Source: Salipiger pentaromativorans
GTDB taxonomy: Bacteria > Pseudomonadota > Alphaproteobacteria > Rhodobacterales > Rhodobacteraceae
Reading direction: 5' to 3'
NCBI RefSeq assembly: GCF_024721115.1
Contig: NZ_JAMDHK010000017.1
Location: 1-64,000 of the forward strand
Length of the DNA stretch: 64,000 bases
The number at the start of each line of letters is the position of its first letter. Position 1 is the stretch's first letter. This document shows, one piece after another, positions 32,116-40,260 of this stretch. The position numbers and the translations under genes were made by a program. Under the pieces are notes generated by a model, which saw nothing but the letters and a program-made list of their open reading frames with translations, was not told the DNA's origin and ran no database searches.

Positions 32116-32849
32116 CGCACCAGCCGCGCGGTCAGGCGCAGCGACAGCCCGTAGGACATCGACCGCAGCAGTTTCAGCGGCCAGGTGAGACGGCGGGGGA
32201 AATGCACCTCGAAGCGCCGCCCGTCCAGCCCGCGCAGGATCCGCCTCGCGGCCTCGTCGGGTTGCAGAAGGCCGGGCATGGCGAAATCGTTCCTCTCGGT
32301 CAGCCGCGTGTCGACGAAACCGGGGCTGATGAGGCGCACCGCGACCCGTGGCGCCAGCTCGGCCCGCAGGGTTTCGGCGAGGTTGATCACCCCGGCCTTG
32401 CTGGCGGAATAGATCTGGCCCTGCGGCAGCCCGACATAGCCCGCCACCGATCCGGTCAGCACAAGATCGCCGCCGTCACGCAGCAGCGGCGCGGCGGTCC
32501 GGGCGAAGTGGAAGGCGCCGGTCAGGTTCACAGTGACGATCCGGGCGGCGGTCTCCGGGTCGATCTCGGTCACCTTGCCGGGGTCGTAGAGCGCCGCCAG
32601 CGTGATCGCCTTGTCGAGCGGCCCGCCCTCGGCGATGCGCGCGGCGGCACGGGCAAGGCTCGTCAGATCCGCGACATCGACGGGCACCACCTCGGCGCGG
32701 CCGATCTCGTCTGCCAGCGCCAGAAGCGCCTCTTCCGACCGGGCCGACAGCACCAGCCGCGCGCCGCGCGCCGCATAGGCCCGCGCCAGAGCCGCGCCGA
32801 TCCCCTGCGAGGCGCCGGTGATCCAGATCCGTTCCGTAGGATCAGGCAT
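32112..32849 (-). CDS. Short-chain dehydrogenase/reductase
   Basis: The protein has 245 residues from the ATG at 32849, which overlaps the Cfa stop. It carries the SDR signature ITGASQGIGAALA for NAD(P) binding, catalytic Ser in VLTGSVAGYVG, YSASK for Tyr-x3-Lys, and the PGFVDT segment. It is the fourth gene of the oxidoreductase-DUF1365-Cfa-SDR-TspO operon and probably reduces or oxidises a lipid intermediate. An SDR occupies the same kind of position in other DUF1365/Cfa operons. Confidence 0.85.
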   Translation of the reverse strand: MPDPTERIWITGASQGIGAALARAYAARGARLVLSARSEEALLALADEIGRAEVVPVDVADLTSLARAAARIAEGGPLDKAITLAALYDPGKVTEIDPETAARIVTVNLTGAFHFARTAAPLLRDGGDLVLTGSVAGYVGLPQGQIYSASKAGVINLAETLRAELAPRVAVRLISPGFVDTRLTERNDFAMPGLLQPDEAARRILRGLDGRRFEVHFPRRLTWPLKLLRSMSYGLSLRLTARLVR

Positions 32850-34014
32850 GCGCCAGCCGGTATTGATAGACATCCGTGCGGCCGGATTCGAAACCGGCGA
32901 TGCAGGCGGCCAGATAAAACCGCCAGACCCGGATGAAACCGTCGTCGAAACCCAGCCCGCGCACCTCGGGCAGCCGCGCCTCGAACCGGCTCAGCCAGTC
33001 GCGCAGGGTGCGGGCGTAGTCGAGACCGAACCCGTGTGCGTCCTCGATCCGCAGCCCGGCCTTGCCCGCCAGCTCGCGAAAGACATCGGGCGAGGGCAGC
33101 ATGCCGCCCGGAAAGATGAAGCTGCGGATCATGTCGCCGCCCGCGCGGTAACGGTCGAAATAGCGGTCGCCCACGGTGATGGTCTGCACCATGGCGCGGC
33201 CCTTGTCCGACAGCACATGCGCCAGCTTTTCGAAATAGACCGGCCAGAAGCGTTCGCCCACCGCCTCGAACATCTCGATCGAGACCACATGATCGAAGCG
33301 CCCGTATTCGTCGCGGTAATCCTGCAGGGCGATCTCGGCATTGCGGCCCAGTCGGTCGCGGGCAAAGCGCGCCTGTTCATGCGACAGCGTCAGCCCCTTG
33401 GGCGCGAAATCCCCGCGTTGCAGGGCGCGTTCGGCAAAGCCGCCCCAGCCGCAGCCGATTTCCAGCACCCGGCCCGAGCGGCTTTCCAGCCCGTCGATGA
33501 TCCGGTCGTATTTGCGGGTCTGCGCCGCCGCGAGCGGATCGGGGGCCGCCGCATCCTCTGGCGCGTAGATCGCCGAGGAATAGGTCATCGTCTCGTCGAG
33601 CCAGAGCCCGTAGAACGCATTGCCCAGGTCGTAATGGGCCGAGATATTGCGCCGCGACCCGCGCCTGGTGTTGCGGTTGAACAGATACAGCGCGCGGATC
33701 ATCAGCGCCTGCAGCGGGCGACCGTACAGGAACGGCTCCAGCGCCGCTTCGTTGCGCAGCCCGAAGATCAGGAAGGCGGTCAGATCGCTGCTGTCGCACC
33801 AGCCGTCGCGATAGGCTTCGGTCAGGCCGATGTCGCCCCGCGCGGCGGCGGCCACAGCCGTGCGCCAGTCGCTGATGGTGAGATCCGCCTCGGGGCCGGG
33901 AGTCTTTCCCTCGTAGACTCTGATCTTGCCGTCGGGTGTGGTCAGGGTCAGCCGCCCGCAGGAGATCCGGTCGAGGCAGTGCAGCAGCTTGGTTTCGATC
34001 TGGCGTTCAAACAT
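32842..34014 (-). CDS. cfa: Cyclopropane/UfaA-type fatty acid methyltransferase
   Basis: This 390-residue SAM-dependent enzyme has motif I VLEIGCGWGGFAE near residue 180, the HYDLGN(A)FY segment near 128 and the FPGGMLPS segment near 298, all characteristic of the Cfa family. Beside a DUF1365 gene and an FAD oxidoreductase it matches the UfaA1/UfaM set that methylates unsaturated phospholipid acyl chains, giving methyl-branched or furan fatty acids rather than simple cyclopropanes. It overlaps DUF1365 by 8 nt. Expression is likely tied to the divergent ECF sigma factor. Confidence 0.88.
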   Translation of the reverse strand: MFERQIETKLLHCLDRISCGRLTLTTPDGKIRVYEGKTPGPEADLTISDWRTAVAAAARGDIGLTEAYRDGWCDSSDLTAFLIFGLRNEAALEPFLYGRPLQALMIRALYLFNRNTRRGSRRNISAHYDLGNAFYGLWLDETMTYSSAIYAPEDAAAPDPLAAAQTRKYDRIIDGLESRSGRVLEIGCGWGGFAERALQRGDFAPKGLTLSHEQARFARDRLGRNAEIALQDYRDEYGRFDHVVSIEMFEAVGERFWPVYFEKLAHVLSDKGRAMVQTITVGDRYFDRYRAGGDMIRSFIFPGGMLPSPDVFRELAGKAGLRIEDAHGFGLDYARTLRDWLSRFEARLPEVRGLGFDDGFIRVWRFYLAACIAGFESGRTDVYQYRLAHA

Positions 34015-34795
34015 CCTGTCTCACCCCGTCATTCGCCTCGGACACCGTCTGGGCGAGTTGCCTGGGTTTAGAATTAAATCGAACCCCGCGCAGAGCAAGT
34101 TTCAATGCCTGCCAATGGATCAGCGCAATCACCTTTTGCGCCTGAAACGCATGGCGCCACTGCGCCCGCGCCAGCCGCCCCGCCGTCAGCGGGCGCGCCG
34201 GGCCTGCCATAGAGGTTTGCAGCTTCACCTCGCCGCCCTCGCCGATCCAGTCGACCCAGGCGCCAAACCTGTCGGGGCCGGGATCGAAGCGGAACACATA
34301 GCGCCCCTCGCGCGGCAGGAAGGGCGAGACGTGAAAGATCTTCTCCCCCGAAATCCGGTCCGACCGCCCGATGGGCCGGTTGTCCGCGTGGCGGCAGAGG
34401 TAGAAATGCCGCTCGCCGAAGGTGTTGGAGACCTCGGCCAGCACCGCCCGCAGCCCCCGGCTGTCGCGCGCCAGCCAGAAGCTCACCGGGTTGAAGCCGT
34501 AGCCGGGGCTGCGCGGCAGGGTCACCAGCGTGACCTCGCAATGGCCGAGCCCCGCCGGATCGAGCTGCCCGGCGATAAAGCGGCTCAGCGGCTGCCCGTC
34601 GCGGTGGCCGTAATCGCGGGGACGGACCGACCAGAGCCCGCGCGCGTCGGGGCGGATCGGCAGCGCGCCCGCCTCGAACCGGGCGACCGGCAGGGCGAGG
34701 CAGGTCACGCTGTAGCGGAAGTCGCGCCGCACATCGCCCGAACGGGCATGCCAGACCCGGCAGTCCAGCAGCGCGCCATTCCAAAGGTCGGTCAT
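34007..34795 (-). CDS. DUF1365 domain protein
   Basis: The protein has 262 residues from the ATG at 34795, which overlaps the FAD oxidoreductase stop by ATGA. DUF1365 hallmarks are present: VWHARSGDVRRDFRYSVTCLAL, SPGYGFNPVSFWL, EVSNTFGERHFYL and KIFHVSPFLPREGRYVF. The family is uncharacterised biochemically but nearly always sits between an amine-oxidase-like FAD protein and Cfa, and is thought to help make modified fatty acids. Confidence 0.9.
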   Translation of the reverse strand: MTDLWNGALLDCRVWHARSGDVRRDFRYSVTCLALPVARFEAGALPIRPDARGLWSVRPRDYGHRDGQPLSRFIAGQLDPAGLGHCEVTLVTLPRSPGYGFNPVSFWLARDSRGLRAVLAEVSNTFGERHFYLCRHADNRPIGRSDRISGEKIFHVSPFLPREGRYVFRFDPGPDRFGAWVDWIGEGGEVKLQTSMAGPARPLTAGRLARAQWRHAFQAQKVIALIHWQALKLALRGVRFNSKPRQLAQTVSEANDGVRQDV

Positions 34796-36105
34796 TCCGC
34801 CGCCTCGAGCCATTGCGAGGGCGCGGGCCGTGGCGGCGCCTCCGCCGCCCAGGGGTCGGCGCCGAGCGGCCAGTCGATCCCCATGGCCTGCGCCACCCTC
34901 AGGGCCGACAGCACGCCATCCTCGTGAAAGCCGTAGCGCGTCCAGGCCCCGGCGTAGTAAACGCCGCCGCGGCCCTGCAGCGCCGGCAGGCGCGCCTGCG
35001 CCGCTAGCGTCGCGGCATCGAATTGCGGGTGATGCAGCACCGCCTCGTCATGGATGTCGCGCGGCTCGGTCTCGGGGTTCAGCGTCACGATCAGCGGGCG
35101 GTCGGTGTCGAGCGGTTGCAGCCGGTTCATCCAGTACGACAGGCTGATGGGCCGGTCGCTCAGCAGCTGCGGCGCCTGCGTGACATAGTTCCACGACGAC
35201 CAGATGCGGCGACGTTTCGGCATCAGCGCGGTGTCGGAATGCAGCACCATGCGGTTGGCCTCGGTGCGGAAGGCGCAAAGCATGGCCCGTTCCTGCGCAT
35301 CGGGCCGGTCGAGCAGGCGCAGGGCCTGCGGCGCATGCGTGGCCAGAACCACCCGGTCGAAGCGCTCGGGACCGCGCGGCCCCACCACCGTCACCCCGGT
35401 GCCGTCGCGCAGGACGCGCTGCACCGGGCTCGACAGCCGGACCTCGGCTTTGGTGGCGCGCAGAAGCGCCTCGACATAGCGCGCCGAGCCGCCGCGCACG
35501 GTCAGCCACTCGGGCTGGTCGTTCACCGTCAGCAGCCCGTGATTGTCGAAGAAGCGCACGAAAGAGGCGGCGGGAAAATCCAGCATGTCACGGGTCGGCG
35601 TCGACCAGATCGCGCCCGAGATCGGCATCAGAAAGCGGTCGCGGAATGCGCTGCCCAGCCCCAGCCGGTCGATCAGCGCGCCGATCGAGCCCGCGTCCTC
35701 CGCATGCGCGGGCGCCTGGCGGAAAAACCGCAGGATGTCGCGGATCATGCGCCAGTGTCCGGGATCGGTGAGCAGGCGCGGCTGGGCGAACATGTCGCGG
35801 AGCGTCGTGGTGCCGAATTCCAGCGCCCCGCCGCCGAAACTGGCCGCAAAGCTCATGTCGCTCGGCGCGAGATCCACGCCCAGATGCTCCAGCAGGGGGA
35901 TGAACAGCGGATAGGTGCGGCGGTTGCAGACGATAAAGCCGGTATCGACCGCGACATCGCCCACCTGCGCCGTGCGGGCATGACCGCCGGGGCGCGCCCC
36001 GGCCTCGAAAAGCGTCACCTCGTGATGCGGTGCCAGCAGCCATGCCGTTGCCAGCCCGGAAATGCCGCTTCCGATCACGGCGGTTTTATTGCCCCTGGTT
36101 GTCAC
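34792..36105 (-). CDS. FAD-dependent amine-oxidase-like oxidoreductase (lipid operon, UfaD-type context)
   Basis: This 437-residue flavoprotein has the FAD-binding GSGISGLATAWLL at residues 11-25, the GG doublet ARPGGHARTA and a C-terminal GVYYAGAWTRYGFHEDG that closes the FAD site. Homologues precede DUF1365 and Cfa in proteobacteria and mycobacteria (the Rv0449c type). In Rhodobacter a member of such an operon takes part in furan fatty acid formation by desaturating methylated acyl chains. It is the first gene of a five-gene overlapping operon and is divergent from the sigK-like gene by 100 nt. Confidence 0.87.
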   Translation of the reverse strand: MTTRGNKTAVIGSGISGLATAWLLAPHHEVTLFEAGARPGGHARTAQVGDVAVDTGFIVCNRRTYPLFIPLLEHLGVDLAPSDMSFAASFGGGALEFGTTTLRDMFAQPRLLTDPGHWRMIRDILRFFRQAPAHAEDAGSIGALIDRLGLGSAFRDRFLMPISGAIWSTPTRDMLDFPAASFVRFFDNHGLLTVNDQPEWLTVRGGSARYVEALLRATKAEVRLSSPVQRVLRDGTGVTVVGPRGPERFDRVVLATHAPQALRLLDRPDAQERAMLCAFRTEANRMVLHSDTALMPKRRRIWSSWNYVTQAPQLLSDRPISLSYWMNRLQPLDTDRPLIVTLNPETEPRDIHDEAVLHHPQFDAATLAAQARLPALQGRGGVYYAGAWTRYGFHEDGVLSALRVAQAMGIDWPLGADPWAAEAPPRPAPSQWLEAAE

Positions 36106-36127
36106 CCTAACCTCGCTCTGCCATTGT

Positions 36128-36160
36128 CACATCCGAAGTTACGAAGGCCGCGCCGAAAGA
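36128..36160 (+). promoter_or_regulatory. Candidate autoregulated ECF (SigK-like) promoter
   Basis: CACATCC at 36128-36134 and CCGAAAGA at 36153-36160 are 18 nt apart, upstream of the sigma gene. I recall CCATCC and CCGAATCG as the mycobacterial SigK -35 and -10 elements; both resemble these. Found by eye, untested. Confidence 0.35.
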
Positions 36161-36205
36161 GTTGCGCGCGCCTGCAGAAAAACATCGCGGATCTGTTCAC
36201 GCCCC

Positions 36206-36751
36206 ATGACCGACGAGACCGAAGAGCTTTCGGCCCTGCTGGCCCGCGTGGCGCTGCGCGACCGCCGTGCCTTTCAGCGGCTCTACGATGCCGCCGCGCC
36301 GCGGCTCTTCGCGATCTGCCTGCGCATGCTCAAGGACCGTTCCGAGGCCGAAGACGCCTTGCAGGAGGTGTTTGTGCGGATCTGGCACAATGCCGGGCGC
36401 TACCGGCCCGAGCGCGGCAACGCCATGGCCTGGCTGAACACGGTGGCGCGCAATCACGCCATCGACCGGCTGCGCAGCGCCCGCCGTGGCGCGTTGGGGA
36501 TCGAGGTCGCCGAGGTCGTGGCCGATCCCGGCCCCGGCCCCGAGGCCAGCGCGATCAGCCGCTCGGAAACCCGCCGGATCGAGGATTGCATGTCCACGCT
36601 CATGCCCGACCGGGCCGAGGCGGTGCGGCTGGCCTATCTCGACGGGGCGAGCTATCTTGAACTCTCGGAACGCTACGCGATCCCGCTCAACACGCTCCGC
36701 AGCTGGCTGCGCCGCAGCCTGCTGCAACTTCGCCGGTGCCTGACGCCATGA
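36206..36751 (+). CDS. sigK: ECF sigma factor of the SigK type
   Basis: The protein has 181 residues from the ATG at 36206. Sigma-2 spans about residues 25-95 (LKDRSEAEDALQEVFVRIWHNA, then NTVARNHAIDRLRS) and sigma-4 about 125-178 with the helix-turn-helix YLELSERYAIPLNTLRSWLRRSL. Cys128 (EDCMSTL) and Cys178 (LRRCLTP) are 50 apart. I recall a regulatory disulfide between Cys133 and Cys183 in mycobacterial SigK, the same spacing and surroundings. It overlaps the anti-sigma gene by ATGA. Confidence 0.85.
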   Translation: MTDETEELSALLARVALRDRRAFQRLYDAAAPRLFAICLRMLKDRSEAEDALQEVFVRIWHNAGRYRPERGNAMAWLNTVARNHAIDRLRSARRGALGIEVAEVVADPGPGPEASAISRSETRRIEDCMSTLMPDRAEAVRLAYLDGASYLELSERYAIPLNTLRSWLRRSLLQLRRCLTP

Positions 36752-37419
36752 CCGGATTGACCGAAGACGATATTGCGCTCGCCGGAGAATACGCGCTGGG
36801 CGCGCTGCCGCCCGAAGAGCGGGCGGCGCTGTCCCGCCGCGCCGAGACCGACCCGGCCTTTGCCGCCGAGGTCGCCGCCTGGGAAACCGCGCTCGACCCG
36901 CTCAATGCCGAGCTGCCCCCTGTCGCGCCGCCTCCGGCCGCGTGGCGCGGGCTTGAAAAGCGGCTGTTCCCGACCGCCGAACGGCCCGCCTCGCCCTGGC
37001 GCTGGCTGGCCGCCGCCTCGGGCCTGTCGGCAGCGGTTCTGGCGGCAGTGCTGTGGCTCGGGCAACCGGCGCCGCCGCGCCCCGAGGCGCTGTGGATTTC
37101 CGACATGGCCTCGGAAGACGGGTCGGTGCGGGTGGCGGCGCTCTACGATGCGGCACGCGGCGAGATGCGTGTGTCCATGGGCGGCGCCGGGCCGGGCGCG
37201 AACCGGGATTTCGAGCTCTGGCTGCTGGGCCCCGATGGCGGCGCCGTCTCGCTCGGCCTGCTGCCGCGCGACGGGCAGGCCGCCATGGCCATCCCCGAGG
37301 GGCTGCGCGGCGCCATGGCCGCCGCGACCCTCGCCATCACCGACGAGCCCGAGGGCGGTGCCCCGGGCGGTGTGGCCACCGGCCCGGTGATCGCCACGGC
37401 TGTGTTGCGCCGGATCTAG
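36748..37419 (+). CDS. rskA: Membrane anti-sigma factor of the RskA type
   Basis: The protein has 223 residues. The N-terminal sigma-binding part (about 1-90, LTEDDIALAGEYALGALPPEERAALSRRAETD) has no zinc-binding HxxxCxxC, so it is not ChrR-like. One membrane helix follows (about 92-112), then a periplasmic RskA domain (ISDMASEDGSVRVAALYDA ... DFELWLLGP). RskA proteins hold SigK at the membrane and release it after regulated proteolysis. It overlaps the sigma gene. Confidence 0.87.
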   Translation: MTGLTEDDIALAGEYALGALPPEERAALSRRAETDPAFAAEVAAWETALDPLNAELPPVAPPPAAWRGLEKRLFPTAERPASPWRWLAAASGLSAAVLAAVLWLGQPAPPRPEALWISDMASEDGSVRVAALYDAARGEMRVSMGGAGPGANRDFELWLLGPDGGAVSLGLLPRDGQAAMAIPEGLRGAMAAATLAITDEPEGGAPGGVATGPVIATAVLRRI

Positions 37420-37451
37420 CAGGCAGCTTTCGAGCGCCTGTCGAACGCCCG

Positions 37452-37997
37452 TCAGGCGGATGGCGGCGGCACGTCCAGCGCAAGCCAGCGCGCCCGGGAC
37501 ATCCGGTACTCCCGGCAGGGGTGGCTGCATGCCTCGGCGTGGAAGAACCGCCGCCGGGTGTCCGGCGCCGGGACAAAGCCCAGACGGCGGAGCAGGGCGG
37601 CGGAGTTCGTGTTGTCCTCGCGGCAGGATGCGATCAGATCGGGGGCAGGGGTGCGGAAATAGAGCGGCAGGAGGTGGCGCAGCGCGCGGCTCATATGCCC
37701 CTGGCCCTGATACGGGGTGTCGAGCCAGTACCACAGGGTTGCCCCGAGGCTCAGGCAGCCGATCAGCGCGCCCCCGGCCTCCAGCGCGCGCACGTTCTGC
37801 GCGGGGTCGGCGGCGTAATCGAGCAGTTCCCGCGCGTCCGCCTCGGTGAAGGGCGCCCGGATCGCCGCCAGCCAGCGGGCGATGCCGGGGGTGCCGAGCT
37901 GGTGCATCAGCGCCGGGCCGTCCGCCGCCGTCAGCGGGCGCAGCCGGACCGCGCCGGCGCTCAGCGTTTCGGGCAGGAGAGGCGGCGCGATCGGCAT
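37452..37997 (-). CDS. GNAT-family acetyltransferase
   Basis: The protein has 181 residues from the ATG at 37997; three upstream in-frame ATGs (38021, 38045, 38087) are possible and none has a clear ribosome-binding site. It is a RimJ/RimL-like GNAT: VRLRPLTAADGPALMHQL at the start, WYWLDTPYQGQGHMSRAL as the acetyl-CoA-binding loop and NTNSAALLRRLGFVPA. The C-terminal CSHPCREYRMSRARW has two extra cysteines. Substrate unknown. It is convergent with the anti-sigma gene. Confidence 0.8.
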   Translation of the reverse strand: MPIAPPLLPETLSAGAVRLRPLTAADGPALMHQLGTPGIARWLAAIRAPFTEADARELLDYAADPAQNVRALEAGGALIGCLSLGATLWYWLDTPYQGQGHMSRALRHLLPLYFRTPAPDLIASCREDNTNSAALLRRLGFVPAPDTRRRFFHAEACSHPCREYRMSRARWLALDVPPPSA

Positions 37998-38309
37998 GGC
38001 AGAGCGTCGTCGATGCGGCATGTGCGATTCGCTGCGGGGCGGCATTCCGGCTGTGCCGTCGCAGCATGAGATGGCGGGGCGAAACACATTTTTACGTCCT
38101 TCCTCGGACGGCGTAACAGAGGTTTACGATTTCCCCGTCCTTGGGAAAGTCTCGGTCAGAAATTCATGTATTTCAAAGGTTTTTTATTGCGTGCCCGAGG
38201 CGCGGAACTAGCCTGTTGCGACCGGCGACCACCGCATGGGGCACAGATGACCAGCCTTCCCGAGCCAGCCAGAAGAGACCGCCAGGCGCCCCGAGGCGCC
38301 CTGCGGCGC
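37998..38309. other. Intergenic stretch without a recognised gene
   Basis: The part next to the GNAT gene may belong to a longer GNAT N-terminus. The middle (about 38085-38200) is relatively AT-rich and likely holds the GNAT promoter. The right end has three GGCGCC palindromes spaced exactly 10 bp (38285, 38295, 38305), which can form a hairpin after the next minus-strand gene. I see no other gene. Confidence 0.5.
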
Positions 38310-38310
38310 C
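38285..38310 (-). terminator. Triple GGCGCC hairpin element
   Basis: Three GGCGCC palindromes at 10-bp steps overlap the stop of the 38310-38582 gene. Any two can pair as a 6-bp stem with a 4-nt loop. A pyrimidine-rich stretch follows on the minus strand, so a weak terminator is plausible. Confidence 0.35.
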
Positions 38311-38582
38311 TAGTGCCGGGCGGTGCTTTTCTGCGGGCCGGGAAACTGCTCCCAGATCGCCGAGAGGTCGCTGGCAAGCCTGTGATGGACCTGCCGGAGC
38401 AGCCGCAGGCGCTGCTCGTCGGGCAGCGCGTCGAGCGCCAGCCGGGCCGCGCGCAGGTCTTCGGGCGCGGCGCTGCGGCAGGCGCGCTCTGCCGCTTCCG
38501 TCGTGGGATCGGTCGCGCCGAGCTCGCTGCGGCAAAGCGCGGCGAGCGTCTCGAAGAAGCGTTTGTCGGTGGGGTCGAACAT
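38310..38582 (-). CDS. Small helical hypothetical protein
   Basis: This 90-residue protein starts at 38582 after GGGAGG. It is all-helical and charged (FDPTDKRFFETLAALCRSELGATDPT, then LRAARLALDALPDEQRLRLLRQVHHRLASDL). I recognise no family. It is divergent from the coiled-coil/WD40 operon, 45 nt away. Confidence 0.65.
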   Translation of the reverse strand: MFDPTDKRFFETLAALCRSELGATDPTTEAAERACRSAAPEDLRAARLALDALPDEQRLRLLRQVHHRLASDLSAIWEQFPGPQKSTARH

Positions 38583-38627
38583 GCGGGGCCTCCCGTGGAT
38601 CACGCGCTGCAAGGATAGGGGGAGGAC

Positions 38628-38909
38628 ATGACAGATCAACCGCAGACCATCGAAGAGATCCTGAAAGCGCGGCTTGCCGTCACGCAGGAGATCTCTGCCG
38701 TGACCGCCGAGCAGCTTCGTCTGATGCAGCTCATCGGCGGCATGTCGGTGCTCGAGATGGGCGGAAAGGACCCGGAGCGGGTCGGGGAAGAGATGGCGCG
38801 CCACCGCGCCGCGCTGGCGCGCTGCGAAGAGGAGATCGCGGCGCTCGAGGGCCGGATGGCCGCGCTGGACGGCAGGCTGGAACGCCGGATTGAGGGAGGA
38901 GAGACATGA
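38628..38909 (+). CDS. Coiled-coil hypothetical protein in the WD40 operon
   Basis: This 93-residue protein follows AGGGGGAGGAC. A helix at residues 8-45 and a coiled coil at 52-90 (ARHRAALARCEEEIAALEGRMAALDGRLERR) are the only features. Its stop overlaps the WD40 gene's ATG, so the two products may interact. No family recognised. Confidence 0.7.
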   Translation: MTDQPQTIEEILKARLAVTQEISAVTAEQLRLMQLIGGMSVLEMGGKDPERVGEEMARHRAALARCEEEIAALEGRMAALDGRLERRIEGGET

Positions 38910-40030
38910 TCGAGACAAAACCGCCGCAGGCGGTGTCGCTGTTCGAGCTGATCGGGCGGGAATGGCGCCTTGACGAAGCGGTCACTGGGGTGAGCTTCAA
39001 CGCCAAGGGATCGGCGCTGGCCTGTTCGCTGGCGAACGGCGCCCTGGCGCTGTTGTCGGTTGCCGATGCTGAACACCCCGAGCAGCGCATCCGCATGGAG
39101 TTGGAGACCGGGCGCAGCACGATCCGCCCGCGCGAAAAGCCGCTGCCGGCGCCGGTGCTGACCGATCCGCTGCGCGCGGAGGTCGACATCTGTGCCTATG
39201 ACGATCAGGGCTTTGCCGTGGCCGGGCCGGAGGAGGAGCTGTGGCGGGTGACCGCGCGCGGGCAAAGCGTGCGGCTGGAAAAGACCGGCGTCGCGCCGGT
39301 CTCGGCGCTCTGCGCGCTGCCGGGCGGTCGTCTGGCCGTGGCGCGGGCGGGGCATCTGGCCGTGTTCGATCCCGGCGCGCGCGACCCTGCGGCAAGCTGC
39401 GGCCTGCCCGGGACGGTCACCCGCCTTGCCGCCTCGGCGGATGGCCGGCTTCTGGCCGCCTGCGGGGCGGGCCGCTTTGCGGTGCTGAGGAGCGAGACGC
39501 TCGAACCGGTGCTGACGCTCGATGTGCCGGGCGAGGTGGTGGCGCTGAGCTGGTCGCCGGACAAGCGCTGGCTGGTGGCGGGTTGCGAGGATCGGGCGCT
39601 GACACTGCTCGATCTGACGGCGGGCAAGGCCGACCGGATCGTGGATTTTCCCGCCCCGGTGCGCTCGGTCGGGTTCAACGCCTGCCCCGGTGCGCTGGTC
39701 GCCTCTGGGGCCTTCCGGCTGGTCGGCTGGCAGGGTCCGGATCTGCCCTTTGGCGATCACGAGGGCACGCCGCTCGAAACCGGGCGCGCGGGCATGACGC
39801 TGATCGAGCGCGTGGCGCCGCATCCGACGCGCGATCTTTGCGCGGCGGGCTATGCCAACGGGCTGGTGGTGCTGGCCCCGGTGGGCAAACGCGACGAGCT
39901 GATGCTGATCGAGGGGCAGGGCGCGCCGGTGAGCGCATTGGCCTGGTCGCCGGATGGTGCGCATCTGGCCGTGGGCTTTGCCGACGGTCGCGCCGCGCTC
40001 GTCACCTTTCCGAAGATCATGTTCAAGTGA
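38906..40030 (+). CDS. WD40-repeat beta-propeller protein
   Basis: The 374-residue protein has about seven WD40-like blades, seen as VTGVSFNAKGSALACSLANGALALLS, VTRLAASADGRLLAACGAG, VVALSWSPDKRWLVAGCEDRALTLLDL and VSALAWSPDGAHLAVGFADGRAALVTF. No signal peptide or catalytic motif is seen, so a cytoplasmic scaffold is likely. It is the middle gene of a three-gene operon: coiled-coil protein, WD40 protein, small acidic protein. Confidence 0.83.
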   Translation: MIETKPPQAVSLFELIGREWRLDEAVTGVSFNAKGSALACSLANGALALLSVADAEHPEQRIRMELETGRSTIRPREKPLPAPVLTDPLRAEVDICAYDDQGFAVAGPEEELWRVTARGQSVRLEKTGVAPVSALCALPGGRLAVARAGHLAVFDPGARDPAASCGLPGTVTRLAASADGRLLAACGAGRFAVLRSETLEPVLTLDVPGEVVALSWSPDKRWLVAGCEDRALTLLDLTAGKADRIVDFPAPVRSVGFNACPGALVASGAFRLVGWQGPDLPFGDHEGTPLETGRAGMTLIERVAPHPTRDLCAAGYANGLVVLAPVGKRDELMLIEGQGAPVSALAWSPDGAHLAVGFADGRAALVTFPKIMFK

Positions 40031-40059
40031 CTGAACGACAAGAAGACTGGGAGGATATC

Positions 40060-40239
40060 ATGAAACCGGAACTTTCCACCGAAGAGCAAAGCAAGGACCG
40101 TTTCTTCGCCGAACTGGCGGAGGTCTCGAAAGAGATGGTCGAGGCGCATGGCAAGGATTTCGCCATGGGCGCTCTGGTGCTGGCCGCGCGCTGGATCGCC
40201 GAGGGCAAATTCGGCAAGGCCGAAGAGAACATCCATTGA
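40060..40239 (+). CDS. Small hypothetical protein downstream of WD40
   Basis: This 59-residue protein has GGGAGG before the ATG and is 29 nt after the WD40 stop. It is helical with an acidic N-terminal half (ELSTEEQSKDRFFAELAEVSKEMVE) and a short hydrophobic patch (FAMGALVLAARWIAE). No family recognised; likely cotranscribed with the WD40 gene. Confidence 0.65.
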   Translation: MKPELSTEEQSKDRFFAELAEVSKEMVEAHGKDFAMGALVLAARWIAEGKFGKAEENIH

Positions 40240-40260
40240 TGCGCGGCGGCGCGATGCGGC

